In this document: piece by piece, positions 42,285-50,240 of the stretch
How positions within the stretch are numbered: position 1 is the first letter of the stretch
Layout: every line of letters starts with the position of its first letter
DNA from: Bradyrhizobium sp. AZCC 1610
GTDB lineage: Bacteria > Pseudomonadota > Alphaproteobacteria > Rhizobiales > Xanthobacteraceae
Assembly: GCF_036924515.1 (NCBI RefSeq)
Contig: NZ_JAZHRR010000001.1
Span: forward strand, 3,071,001-3,135,000
Direction: 5' to 3'
Length of the DNA stretch: 64,000 nt
Translations under genes and position numbers: made by a program
The notes under the pieces: generated by a model
Seen by the model: only the letters and a program-made list of their open reading frames with translations
Database searches by the model: none
What the model was told of the DNA's origin: nothing

Positions 42285-42304
42285 TTGCTATTATAGCAAG
42301 TTCT
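42285..42304. repeat. ATTATAGCAA repeat, right copy
   Basis: ATTATAGCAAGTTCT at 42290-42304 matches ATTATAGCAACTTCT at 41620-41634 with one difference. The right copy is also the arm of a 15-base odd palindrome (TTGCTAT-T-ATAGCAA, 42285-42299). The two copies bracket the structured region by 670 bases. Confidence 0.4.
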
Positions 42305-42367
42305 CGCGATATCTGACCGTCTATTTCGGGCGCTGATGCAGTTTCATTTCTATCCGATTAGAAATTA

Positions 42368-42521
42368 AACAGCATCGCGTCGCACACGTATCGCAGTCAG
42401 CCAGGTCGCCACGATCATCGGACCCCGGACTTTTACGGTCACCCAGCCGCTCAGCCGGGAAGCCAAATGGGTTTACGGTGAGGTGCGCCGGATCATGCGG
42501 GATTGGCCGCTTCTGGACTAG
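42368..42521 (+). pseudogene. Possible 3' remnant of a small gene
   Basis: Without a start codon, about 50 codons run to a TAG at 42519-42521 with believable protein: RIAVSQVATIIGPRTFTVTQ, PLSREAKWVYGEVRRIMRD, WPLLD. The end overlaps the HEPN gene tail by 29 bases on the other strand. Could be the tail of a deleted gene, such as one lost from the missing tail module, or chance. Confidence 0.3.
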
Positions 42522-43413
42522 GGAGCGCATTGGTGGCGCTTCCGCCTTCGAGCTGTAGCGTCGGCTGGATACCATTCGTTGCCTCCGCGATCTCTTGCGC
42601 CATCGCGATGATCAAGCTCTCGCCATTTGCAAAAAGCATACGGGCGTCGCCCTCAGTAAGGACGACCCGGGGATGGACGATCGGATTCCGATAATCTTCC
42701 CGCATCTGGTCCAACTCCGTGAGCGTCTTTTTTGATGGACTGGGCGTCGGGTTCTTCGCGGCGATTTTCTCCAGGGCGATGATGTAGTCCTTCCAACCGT
42801 TCAATGTCTCATTCGGTTTTCCACTGAACAGCTGATAGTAAACTTCAAGACAGGCTTCGACTGCCCGAGCCACGTGAAAACCGGATGCGGATAGGAGATT
42901 AAACGCCAAGCAACGTCCGGCTGCCCTCCAATCGTCCTTTGCCTTCTGTGGAATATGCGCCTGCAAGTCGGCAGGAAACGTATTATCAGCGGTGTCCACC
43001 AACGCTGGCGTATGATAAATGCCGCGGCGGGGAACGAAGTAAGTTGCGGTCTCTCGCATTTCCTCGGCAAATACAGTCTCAAATTCGGAAATGGTTGATC
43101 TAATCCAATTCATCTGCCACTCGCCAATGGGAGCGTCACCATCTTCAGGAAACCGCAAGGTTGGCTTGCCGTCTTGATCTTTGGTTTCGAACCGGCCGGT
43201 GAAAACCTCATTCAGCCGGTCCACCACCAACCGCGCCTTCCCTATTGATATCCCGACAGGGATTGGGTCTCCCTTGATGAGAGTTTCCATATGCGATTTG
43301 GCCTGCCAAAGAGGCCAAAAAGCTTTTTGCGTAGCGACGTCACCGGTCAGCGCGACGAACGACTGAATTGTTTTTCCGAAATCGTAGAAAGAAAAGGGGT
43401 TAATCCGTTCCAA
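42493..43413 (-). CDS. Putative HEPN-type RNase / abortive-infection protein
   Basis: 306 residues. The C-terminal half is helical and carries REDYRNPIVHPRVVLT, where Arg242-Asn243-x3-His247 fits the R-x4-6-H active site of HEPN RNases (Asn after Arg is common), within a helix pair also containing SGFHVARAVEACLEVYYQLF and LNGWKDYIIALEKIA. The N-terminal half (FYDFGKTIQSFVALTGDVAT) is another helical domain. HEPN proteins are toxin or abortive-infection effectors. It is transcribed towards the structured region, away from the phage operon, as cargo genes are. Family assignment is from the motif only. Confidence 0.5.
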   Translation of the reverse strand: MERINPFSFYDFGKTIQSFVALTGDVATQKAFWPLWQAKSHMETLIKGDPIPVGISIGKARLVVDRLNEVFTGRFETKDQDGKPTLRFPEDGDAPIGEWQMNWIRSTISEFETVFAEEMRETATYFVPRRGIYHTPALVDTADNTFPADLQAHIPQKAKDDWRAAGRCLAFNLLSASGFHVARAVEACLEVYYQLFSGKPNETLNGWKDYIIALEKIAAKNPTPSPSKKTLTELDQMREDYRNPIVHPRVVLTEGDARMLFANGESLIIAMAQEIAEATNGIQPTLQLEGGSATNALPSPEAANPA

Positions 43414-43615
43414 TGCTCATCCTCCCCGCATATTGAACGATGATTGTAAGCGGTCACTGATTGAAAATATATCTCAACTGGCTAACCCATTGTCCTGATC
43501 CCACAACCTTAGTAAGCAACGACTGATATTTCGGTTTTTCCGAACCAACCAGCCTTGCCGCCGAATCTCAAATCATCCATTTCAATCCCGTGCATCACCA
43601 AACATCGGGGCTGAA

Positions 43616-43909
43616 ATGACTGAATTGTATCTCGGGACCGATCTCTACCACGCGCTAGTTGAATGCCTGTTGCCCGTCGCCGGCAATGGCAATGCCGATC
43701 AGATCAGGGCCGTCATCGGTCCGCTAGCAAAGGACCGCATGGAGCCACTGGCGGATCGCCTGGCGCACCTGCCGCCCTGTCCAGCGTGTGGCGCGGTGAC
43801 CGGCAACGAGATCAAGATCGTGCTGGGCGAGGTAGGCGACATCTGGCCGAACCACATCCGGAGCGCGGTCACGCTTGCGCACTATGAGGATCATCTGACG
43901 CGGCACTGA
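43616..43909 (+). CDS. Hypothetical phage protein with CxxC
   Basis: 97 residues: LGTDLYHALVECLLPVAGNG, LADRLAHLPPCPACGAVTGN, EIKIVLGEVGDIWPNHIRSA. CPACG near residue 55 may bind zinc. Good codon use, weak ribosome binding site (GGGGCTGAA). Followed by a hairpin-like GGGCGCGGGAGACCGCGCCC at about 43928 that may end the transcript. No family recognised. Confidence 0.45.
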   Translation: MTELYLGTDLYHALVECLLPVAGNGNADQIRAVIGPLAKDRMEPLADRLAHLPPCPACGAVTGNEIKIVLGEVGDIWPNHIRSAVTLAHYEDHLTRH

Positions 43910-43964
43910 TCGCAACATTTCGGCGACAAGGGCGCGGGAGACCGCGCCCTTTTTGTTGCGCGCA

Positions 43965-44186
43965 TTACGCCTCGGTTGATGCGGGAGATTTTGCCGCATT
44001 CTCAGCGGCAAGAGCCAGGGCCCGAGAGAGCTCGAGCGCCTGTTCCGCCGTTACCTGAAAATGAACCCCCACAACGCTAGCGATAGCGACGGTGATCTCG
44101 TTGTCGATCTGCTCGACTATGATCGCAGCCGACTCGTCGATTTCAATCTCTGCGACACGACCGAGGTTGTCAGGTTCCTTCGCCAT
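43965..44186 (-). CDS. Small hypothetical phage protein
   Basis: 73 residues from ATG 44186 (GGAG nine bases upstream) or 78 from ATG 44201. MAKEPDNLGRVAEIEIDESA, AIIVEQIDNEITVAIASVVG, VHFQVTAEQALELSRALALA: acidic strand-rich start and a C-terminal helix. Nothing recognised. Confidence 0.45.
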   Translation of the reverse strand: MAKEPDNLGRVAEIEIDESAAIIVEQIDNEITVAIASVVGVHFQVTAEQALELSRALALAAENAAKSPASTEA

Positions 44187-44218
44187 CACTACAATCTCCA
44201 TGCGCCCCAGTGAGCGGC

Positions 44219-45298
44219 TTAATCGAGCGCCGTAGAAATCTCCGGCAACCGACCTAAGGTGTTCCAGAATGCTTCTGGCAATTCAATTCTCATTCGATGG
44301 CTTTCGTCCGCGCCGATGTAGAAATTCCCGTAGTCGCCGTCGATATAGAGCCGGACAGGGCACCCCTTGTGTTTCGTCCATCCCTTCAAGGTAGAGATGC
44401 TGAGTGGCTTGAAGCCACTTCTGATCGCCTCCGCGTCTGCAAAAATGTTGCGAGCGGTATTAAGGCCGGACGCGAGCATCCGCGCCGCCTTGGCCCGTTC
44501 CATTTGCTCCATATGCCGGACTCGCTCTTGAACCTCATCACCGAACTCCAAGAAGGACAATCGCTTCGCGCATGTCGTCATACGCCCGGCAAGATGCGAC
44601 GTTTTTGGGCTAAACATTTTGCATTCAGGGAAAAGACTGAGCCTCTGAATATCCAGAAATGTTTCCACTTCCTCTGCCCCACCGCGAGCGCGACGTAGGC
44701 GCCGCCCTTCAACATGAACGTTGAGTTCGCCCCGGCCAACATGTCTCCAAAGATCGACGCGCACGAATTCGTCGATCCGGTTGCGGAGCGCCGTATGAAC
44801 CTGATCGATGGCGGTTAGGGTAGGTCCGGCCGCTAGAACAGTTTCACGAATCTCACTCGCAAGATGAATGTTCTGTAGGAGATACGAGATTGTCCGTCGC
44901 GCAGCTTCTTCACGATCGAACTGCGCCACCGCCTCCCAATGCCCTTCTGGATTCAAAGTCTGAAAGCACTCAGGGCCAATCATTCTGATCACATGCTCGT
45001 CCGGAAACCACGCGATCTTTCCGTTCCTTGAAAACTTCGGCGCGCGCGGTGAACAGCACGGGCACGGTGCATGTCTATCGGGCGCTTGATGGCTTTCGGG
45101 CAGATCGAACGTGCCCAGGTAGACGATACGAGCCCCAGCCACCGGCTTTGCATGAGTGTGGTGCCGCCACGTATGCGGTTCACCCGTCTTCTTAATGTGC
45201 TCTTTGATTTCACGAAGCACCGCTTCGGCTGCATCGCGAGTTCTATAGAAGGGTTTCGGATCAAAGAATTCGTCAGGGATATCCAATTGCAGAGACAT
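44219..45298 (-). CDS. Hypothetical phage protein of unknown function
   Basis: 359 residues from ATG 45298 (AGGGG eleven bases upstream); the frame extends to 45379 without support. Contains a Cys motif CPCCSPRAPKFSRNGKIAWF near residue 83 and FPDEHVIRMIGPECFQTLNP; later a long charged helix (DEVQERVRHMEQMERAKAAR). The CPCC plus GPECF spacing suggests a zinc-bound domain. Similar proteins are seen beside integrases in alphaproteobacterial prophages but have no named function. It lies 32 bases from the next small ORF on the same strand. Confidence 0.55.
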   Translation of the reverse strand: MSLQLDIPDEFFDPKPFYRTRDAAEAVLREIKEHIKKTGEPHTWRHHTHAKPVAGARIVYLGTFDLPESHQAPDRHAPCPCCSPRAPKFSRNGKIAWFPDEHVIRMIGPECFQTLNPEGHWEAVAQFDREEAARRTISYLLQNIHLASEIRETVLAAGPTLTAIDQVHTALRNRIDEFVRVDLWRHVGRGELNVHVEGRRLRRARGGAEEVETFLDIQRLSLFPECKMFSPKTSHLAGRMTTCAKRLSFLEFGDEVQERVRHMEQMERAKAARMLASGLNTARNIFADAEAIRSGFKPLSISTLKGWTKHKGCPVRLYIDGDYGNFYIGADESHRMRIELPEAFWNTLGRLPEISTALD

Positions 45299-45418
45299 TG
45301 CGAATCGCGCCCCTATCTGGTCTAGGTGATGCGCCTGAACATGCCCCTTTGGGGTTCTTCTGATTCGGCCATTGAGCAAGATGGCCGATTCGTGGTCGTT
45401 CGGGGAGCTTTTTTCGAC

Positions 45419-47278
45419 TTATCGCCAGAATCTTTTTACCGATTCGCTATCGCTTGCCGCAGCTGATCGCTGGCAGACGGGTCGCCCTTGCTCCATCAGA
45501 TCGACAAGGCCGGGGTAGCTGATCGCCTCAATCATCTCAACGCGCTGGCTCAAGATGCCTTGCGGCACGACGCCATAAAGCCCCGTCGTGCTTCCCTTTG
45601 TGTGCCCCAGCAACGGCGCAAACGTCTCATCCATGAACCCCGCGCGTCGGAACGCGTCGGCGGCAGAATGCCGGAAGGAGTGAAAATTCCGGCTCTTGTC
45701 TACCTTCACGCCAATGTCCTGGAAGTAGCCCGCGAAGAAGCGCGACGGCGTCCGCGAAAAGTGTCCCCGCGTGTCCGGCTCAAGTTCTGGAAACAGTTGC
45801 GTCTCGCCGCGCGCCACCATGCGCTTATGGTAGTTGATGAAACCCAGTTCGATTAATCGTGAGTGCACCGGCACAACGCGCGCGCTGCCGGCCGTTTTGA
45901 CCGACTTGCCGTCCGCCCCTTCCGGCGTCACGTGCAAAATCCAGACGCCATGCAGCTGCCGAACGTCGCTGGTCAGCAATTGCGCCAATTCGCCCAGCCT
46001 GGCGCCGCTGTAGGCCGCGAGGTAGGGAAGCCAGTAACGCCAATCTCTAACAGCGACGTCGCCCGGCAAGTGTTCCTGTTTGTCGCCCCGGCAACGACGA
46101 AAGAGCGGTGACGAAAAGATCGTTTTAAGTTCGTCACCCGACCAGGGATAGACCGTCCGCTTCTCCTTATCGACGGTCAGGAACATGCCCCGGCAGGCGT
46201 CGGCCTCGATGTATTCGTTATCGAACAGCCATTGGCAGAACGGCGCGATCGCGCTCAGATATCGATTGGTCGTGCGGACGCTGATGACCGGCTTGCCTAC
46301 CGTCGCGTTCGCCTCGATGACTTTCTTAAAGCTCATGCCCTGAAATTCTTTGATCGAGGTCGCCTTGCGCGGCCAGGACGCAAGGGCATGCTTCCAACTA
46401 CGGACCGACTTCCGGGTGATCGCCGTTACGTGCGCGGTCTCCCCGACGTGCTCAAAGAACAGCTTCGCAATTCCCAAATTCTGCGCCCAGGTGTCGGCGC
46501 TCACGCGACCGCTTTGCTCGACCTGGTAGCGCGCATACAATTCCGCGAGGGTTTCGCCTGGCGCCGCGTGCTTCCGGCCCATGGTGGGGTCAACCGGCGC
46601 GACTACCGGATCAGCCGGCGCGCCGGTCCAATTGCCCTGGTCGCGTTCCTGGGCGCGCTCCAAGGCCTGTATTTCGGCCCGCTGCAGGCGTTGGCAAAGC
46701 TCGCGGTAGGCCGCGGAGCCTTTTTCGATCAACAGCCGGTCGCGCTGGATCACGTCATCGGCCGCCCATTCGATCAGCGCCGTCTCGCCTGCCGCCAAGT
46801 GCTTCCGGACCGCTGCCAGCTTGTGCATGCGCAGTTCTCGCGACGTAGCGCTGGCTTCCTTCATCATCTTCAGATCAAGTGCGGCGCTCAGTTGCACCAA
46901 AGGATCGTCGGACCAGGGCACGCGACCGGCCTCAATATCTGTCGCCAGCTCTTCCTGAACCGCTTGGATCGCCGCATCAGTGGGCAGGGCGGCACGCTCC
47001 AGCCGGTCTAGCTCCAGCGCCGTCGAGTAGTGCGACCAGGTTGCGCCCTGCAGATCCGCCGCGCTCGGCTCGCGCCGTGCCATCAGGGCCTCAAACTCGG
47101 CATACCAGCCGGACATGATCGGCAACGCTTTGGCCCGCGCGGCGTGAGGATCACTGGTGCCCAGGGACTTCCAGAGTTCCTTTTTTCGGAGGAACGCTTG
47201 AAGCTTCGTGGGGACGCTCACGCGGACGTAGTAGCGGGATGAACCTGGACGGCGAACAATATTTGAGGCTAAAGCCAT
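45419..47278 (-). CDS. Tyrosine recombinase/integrase of element B (DUF6538 N-terminus)
   Basis: 619 residues from ATG 47278 after GAAGG. Starts with the DUF6538 motif SNIVRRPGSSRYYVRVSVPT, LWKSLGTSDPHAARAKALPI; a long helical middle (100-270), core-binding domain (TLAELYARYQVEQSGRVSAD), then the catalytic domain with Arg in AYSGARLGELAQLLTSD, His533-x-x-Arg536 (HSFRH), His559 in LLGHTKGS and Tyr568 in TTGLYG. Larger than classical integrases by the middle insert. It is divergent from the attachment site and preceded by two TCGTAACA repeats. Confidence 0.88.
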   Translation of the reverse strand: MALASNIVRRPGSSRYYVRVSVPTKLQAFLRKKELWKSLGTSDPHAARAKALPIMSGWYAEFEALMARREPSAADLQGATWSHYSTALELDRLERAALPTDAAIQAVQEELATDIEAGRVPWSDDPLVQLSAALDLKMMKEASATSRELRMHKLAAVRKHLAAGETALIEWAADDVIQRDRLLIEKGSAAYRELCQRLQRAEIQALERAQERDQGNWTGAPADPVVAPVDPTMGRKHAAPGETLAELYARYQVEQSGRVSADTWAQNLGIAKLFFEHVGETAHVTAITRKSVRSWKHALASWPRKATSIKEFQGMSFKKVIEANATVGKPVISVRTTNRYLSAIAPFCQWLFDNEYIEADACRGMFLTVDKEKRTVYPWSGDELKTIFSSPLFRRCRGDKQEHLPGDVAVRDWRYWLPYLAAYSGARLGELAQLLTSDVRQLHGVWILHVTPEGADGKSVKTAGSARVVPVHSRLIELGFINYHKRMVARGETQLFPELEPDTRGHFSRTPSRFFAGYFQDIGVKVDKSRNFHSFRHSAADAFRRAGFMDETFAPLLGHTKGSTTGLYGVVPQGILSQRVEMIEAISYPGLVDLMEQGRPVCQRSAAASDSESVKRFWR

Positions 47279-47298
47279 GTTACCTTCGATGCCTGAGT

Positions 47299-47322
47299 CG
47301 TAACACCTAGTCGTAACAGTCG
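47299..47322. repeat. TCGTAACA direct repeats: candidate arm sites at right end of element B
   Basis: TCGTAACA at 47299-47306 and TCGTAACAGTC at 47312-47322, 13 bases apart, just upstream of integrase B. Eleven bases are identical to 28737-28747 at the left end. Fits arm-type integrase or excisionase binding. Confidence 0.5.
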
Positions 47323-47371
47323 TAGGGCTTAAGTCCTTGTGATACAAGCATTTGTTGAAATCATTGAGGTT

Positions 47372-47408
47372 TTGGTCGGGGGAATTCTACTCCAGCTGCC
47401 CCGACCAA
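47372..47408. other. Right attachment site of element B (tRNA 3' end copy)
   Basis: TCCAGCTGCCCCGACCA (47391-47407) is identical to the 3' end of the tRNA remnant at 28655-28671. It also forms a ten-base inverted repeat TTGGTCGGGG/CCCCGACCAA (47372-47381, 47399-47408). The T-arm before it is not conserved, so it is not a full tRNA. Marks the boundary between element B and host DNA. Confidence 0.6.
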
Positions 47409-47488
47409 TAAGATCAATGACTTGCCACGTCTTTTTCAGATTGAAACTTCCCAGCGATCCAAATTTGGGAAAGGGCAGGGGGAAACTT

Positions 47489-48076
47489 GTGACCGGTACG
47501 AAGACGGTCGTTCTGGCGCGGCAGGCTCTGCTGCTGGGGCTGGCGCTTTGTTTTGCCACCACAGTTCTGGGCCAGACGGCCGCGGCCAATCCGGCGCAGA
47601 TGATTTCCGATTTTCGGCTAAAGCACGGGCAGAAGCGCGTAACCTTGGATGCTGCTCTCACACGGATTGCACACGATCAAGCCCAGGCAATGGCCGCAAA
47701 GGATCAACTGGATCACGACGTCCTCGGCCGATTCACTACGCGTGTCAGCCCGGCGGGCGCCGGCCGAGCCGCAGAGAACATTGCATACGGCTATGACGGT
47801 TTTCCCAAAACCCTCGACCAGTGGATCAATTCGTCAGGGCATCGAAAAAACCTGCTGCTGCCCGGCGCCACGCGCGTGGGTGTTGCCAGCGTGAAAAGCG
47901 CGAAGACCGGTCGCATGTATTGGGCCATGGTGATCGCAGGCGACTACGAGCGTCCTAAGAAGCCGAAGAGTTCGCCAAAAAGTTCACCGAAGGATTCAAA
48001 GCAGGCACATGCTGCGAAGCCTAAACCGCGCGCGGCTGAGGCCTGCCGACTGAAGATTCTCAGTATCTGCTTCTAG
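47489..48076 (+). CDS. Secreted CAP/SCP-domain protein
   Basis: 195 residues from a GTG at 47489 after AGGGGGAAAC. Signal peptide (VLARQALLLGLALCFATTVL, cleavage near AANP). The CAP (PR-1/SCP/YkwD) domain runs about 30-155: AQMISDFRLKHGQKRVTLDA, IAHDQAQAMAAKDQLDHDVL, RAAENIAYGYDGFPKTLDQW and GHRKNLLLPGATRVGVASV with the usual His/Glu-type cavity (DHDV, AEN, SGHRKN). The C-terminus is Lys/Pro/Ser-rich. First host gene after element B. CAP proteins are often cell-wall or lipid-binding; role here unknown. Confidence 0.72.
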   Translation: MTGTKTVVLARQALLLGLALCFATTVLGQTAAANPAQMISDFRLKHGQKRVTLDAALTRIAHDQAQAMAAKDQLDHDVLGRFTTRVSPAGAGRAAENIAYGYDGFPKTLDQWINSSGHRKNLLLPGATRVGVASVKSAKTGRMYWAMVIAGDYERPKKPKSSPKSSPKDSKQAHAAKPKPRAAEACRLKILSICF

Positions 48077-48149
48077 AGAAAGTTGCCACTTTGTGGCTTG
48101 CAATATCGTTCTCGTTATGTTCTCTTTGGTCGTTCTTCGGAGGTGACCA

Positions 48150-48374
48150 ATGGATGTCGAGAAGCAACGGGAAATAATCCGGCTCTGGAATCGCATGCGC
48201 CGGGTCGAGGGTCCGCTCGCGGAAGAAATCCGTATCCAGATTCTTGAATGCTTTGCGCAGCGCGAGCCGCCGAGCGCGCGGATGAGCGATCGTCGGGAGG
48301 TGTTGAGCCGCGTGCGGGTTCCGACGGGTCAGGTGCATCGCATCGGCGAGCGCGGCAACAACGCAACGCTTTGA
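48150..48374 (+). CDS. Small hypothetical host protein
   Basis: 74 residues from ATG 48150 behind GGAGGTGA: MDVEKQREIIRLWNRMRRVE, GPLAEEIRIQILECFAQREP. Mostly helix, charged; no family recognised. About 75 bases after the CAP gene, with a possible CAACGATAACG-like signal between; may be co-transcribed. Confidence 0.5.
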   Translation: MDVEKQREIIRLWNRMRRVEGPLAEEIRIQILECFAQREPPSARMSDRREVLSRVRVPTGQVHRIGERGNNATL

Positions 48375-48435
48375 CGGCTTCGCAGCTCGGCGAGGTTGAT
48401 TCGGCGGCCGTCAAGATTGACGGAATCGACGCGCG

Positions 48436-48702
48436 GTGCATGCTGCAGCCATGTTGTCGCGTGTGCGCAATCATTTTCAAGGTGCGAAGTTCGCCCGCAT
48501 GAGCAGCGGGACGTACTGCGTCATCCGCGATCTCGGGCTGGTCAAGGGCGGCAAGGGGATGCGGCACCACGAGGTGCTCGTGACCTTCAGCCTCAAGGCT
48601 GCCTGGCGGCGCGTTCGCAGGGACGTGGTCAGGACAAAGAAGAACGCTGTCTGGCTTGAACGGATGCCGGAACGTATGTCGGAGAATGCTTCGCAGCCGT
48701 AG
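48436..48702 (+). CDS. Doubtful small ORF
   Basis: Basic ORF of up to 88 residues (MLSRVRNHFQGAKFARMSSG, TYCVIRDLGLVKGGKGMRHH, EVLVTFSLKAAWRRVRRDVV). No clear ribosome binding site. The antisense of the ABC permease region has good codon bias and could create such frames, but this ORF lies mostly outside it. The 336-base gap 48375-48710 otherwise holds nothing recognised. Confidence 0.25.
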   Translation: MHAAAMLSRVRNHFQGAKFARMSSGTYCVIRDLGLVKGGKGMRHHEVLVTFSLKAAWRRVRRDVVRTKKNAVWLERMPERMSENASQP

Positions 48703-48710
48703 CTGCCCAG

Positions 48711-49478
48711 TCAGCGCTGCGCCGCCTGCCATGCCAACAGACGATGCTCCGCCAGCGACATCGCCACCGACGTCACATAGCCGGTAACGCCAAGCAGGAT
48801 GACACCGGCGAACAGGTCGGCCGAGCGGAAGGCGCGGGCCGACAGCAGCACCCAGTGGCCGAGCCCGTCGAGGCCGGCCAGGATTTCGCAGACCACCGAC
48901 AGGATCAGCGCTACCGTCAGGCTGAGGCGCATGCCGGCGAGAATGTCGGGGCTGGCGGAGGGCAGCGCGATCTTGAAGGTCACGGCGAGCCGCGACATCT
49001 GCAACGACCGCGCCACCTCGTAGAGCCGGGGTTCGACCGCCGCAAAACCATGGATGGTCGCCAGCATGATCGGCCAGATCGCGCCGAAGGCGATCACGAA
49101 CAGCGCCATCGCCTGCGTCAATCCGAGCATGGCGATCGCAACCGGAATGATCGCCGATACCGGGAGCGGCCGCAAAAACTCCAGCGAGGGCGCGACATAG
49201 GTCCGCATCGTGCGCGACGATCCGATGATTGCGCCGATGGCGATGCCGGCGATGGAGGCGGCGAGCCAGCCATAGGCCATGTGTTCGAGCGTGCCCGCGA
49301 GCTTGCTCCAGAGGTCGCCTGCGGAAAATCCGCGCACCAGCGAGGCCCAGGCGCGGTCCGGTCCCGGCAGGAACACCGGCGAGACCAGTTTCAAATTGGC
49401 GATCAATTGCCAGAGCGCAATGAAGCCGGCTGCTATCGCAAAGCTTGCCACGCGCCAGACGATCGCTGTGCGGTTCAT
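48711..49478 (-). CDS. ABC transporter permease (SsuC/TauC family)
   Basis: 255 residues, six predicted spans (ASFAIAAGFIALWQLIANLK at the start, AYGWLAASIAGIAIGAIIGS, and so on), with the EAA loop VEPRLYEVARSLQMSRLAVT, FKIALPSASPDILAGMRLSL typical of nitrate/sulfonate/taurine permeases. The second permease of the unit; its ATG at 49478 overlaps the end of the first permease frame. Would form a heterodimer with that one, which is frameshifted here. Confidence 0.82.
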   Translation of the reverse strand: MNRTAIVWRVASFAIAAGFIALWQLIANLKLVSPVFLPGPDRAWASLVRGFSAGDLWSKLAGTLEHMAYGWLAASIAGIAIGAIIGSSRTMRTYVAPSLEFLRPLPVSAIIPVAIAMLGLTQAMALFVIAFGAIWPIMLATIHGFAAVEPRLYEVARSLQMSRLAVTFKIALPSASPDILAGMRLSLTVALILSVVCEILAGLDGLGHWVLLSARAFRSADLFAGVILLGVTGYVTSVAMSLAEHRLLAWQAAQR

Positions 49479-50240
49479 GGGCTGTCTCCACTCAACGCGG
49501 CACGGCCGAACAGGCGGTGCTGGGCCACGGTCAGAAGCACGTTCAGCGCGTAGCCGATGATGCCGATCCAGACCAGATAGGCCAGCATCAGGTCGGGACG
49601 CAGCGCCTGCTGCGCCAGCATGATGCCGGCGCCGAGGCCGAGCGGGTTGATCGCGATTTCGACGGTCACGGCGACGATCAGGGCAATGCCGGCCGACAGC
49701 CGAAAGGCGACGAAGATCCGCGGCAATGCGGCCGGGATGATGATCTTCCAGACCCGCTGCGCCGGCGGCAGCCGCAGCGCGCGCGACACCTCCATCAGCC
49801 GCGGCTCGATGCTGCGCACGGCCGCGCGCGACAGGATCAGAATCGGCCAGACGCAGGCGAACGCCACGATCACGATTTCCATGCGATAGCCGAAGCCGAG
49901 CGCGATCAGCGCGATCGGCAGCAGTGCGATCGAGGGTATTGGACGGATCGCCTCGACGGTCACTTCCATCAGGCGGTTGAGGGTATCCGAAATTCCAACA
50001 GGCGATGCCGAACGCCAGGCCAATGAGGGTGCCGATGGCGAGGCCCGTGAACGCCGAGAACAGCGTGTCGCGCGTCGCCGTCAGGATCGAGAAATCGGCG
50101 AAGGCGCCGAAGAGCGCCATGACGATTTCGCTCGGCGGCGCAAGGCTGTCGCTTTGCAGATGGGTGGCGCGCGCCCAGACCTCGAACGCCACCAGCACCG
50201 CGAGCGGCAGCACCAGCGCCTTGGCGGAATTGGCCGTCAC
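49475..50240 (-). pseudogene. ABC transporter permease, frameshifted
   Basis: From ATG 50240: TANSAKALVLPLAVLVAFEV, WARATHLQSDSLAPPSEIVM, DTLFSAFTGLAIGTLIGLAF, then the reading frame is lost near 50000; the same family resumes in another frame with DTLNRLMEVTVEAIRPIPSI, EPRLMEVSRALRLPPAQRVW (EAA loop) down to 49475. So the first 75 residues and the rest are in different frames, with the indel between about 49990 and 50015. Either a real loss-of-function change or a base-calling error. With it the transporter likely has only one working permease. Confidence 0.7.

Noticed and set aside
47372..47408. Complete tRNA gene at the right end of element B
   Set aside because: Only the 3' acceptor and part of the T-arm match; no D-arm or anticodon stem.
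48115..49491. 458-codon minus-strand frame over the permease and upstream sequence
   Set aside because: Overlaps the permease out of frame, with His/Arg-rich noise.
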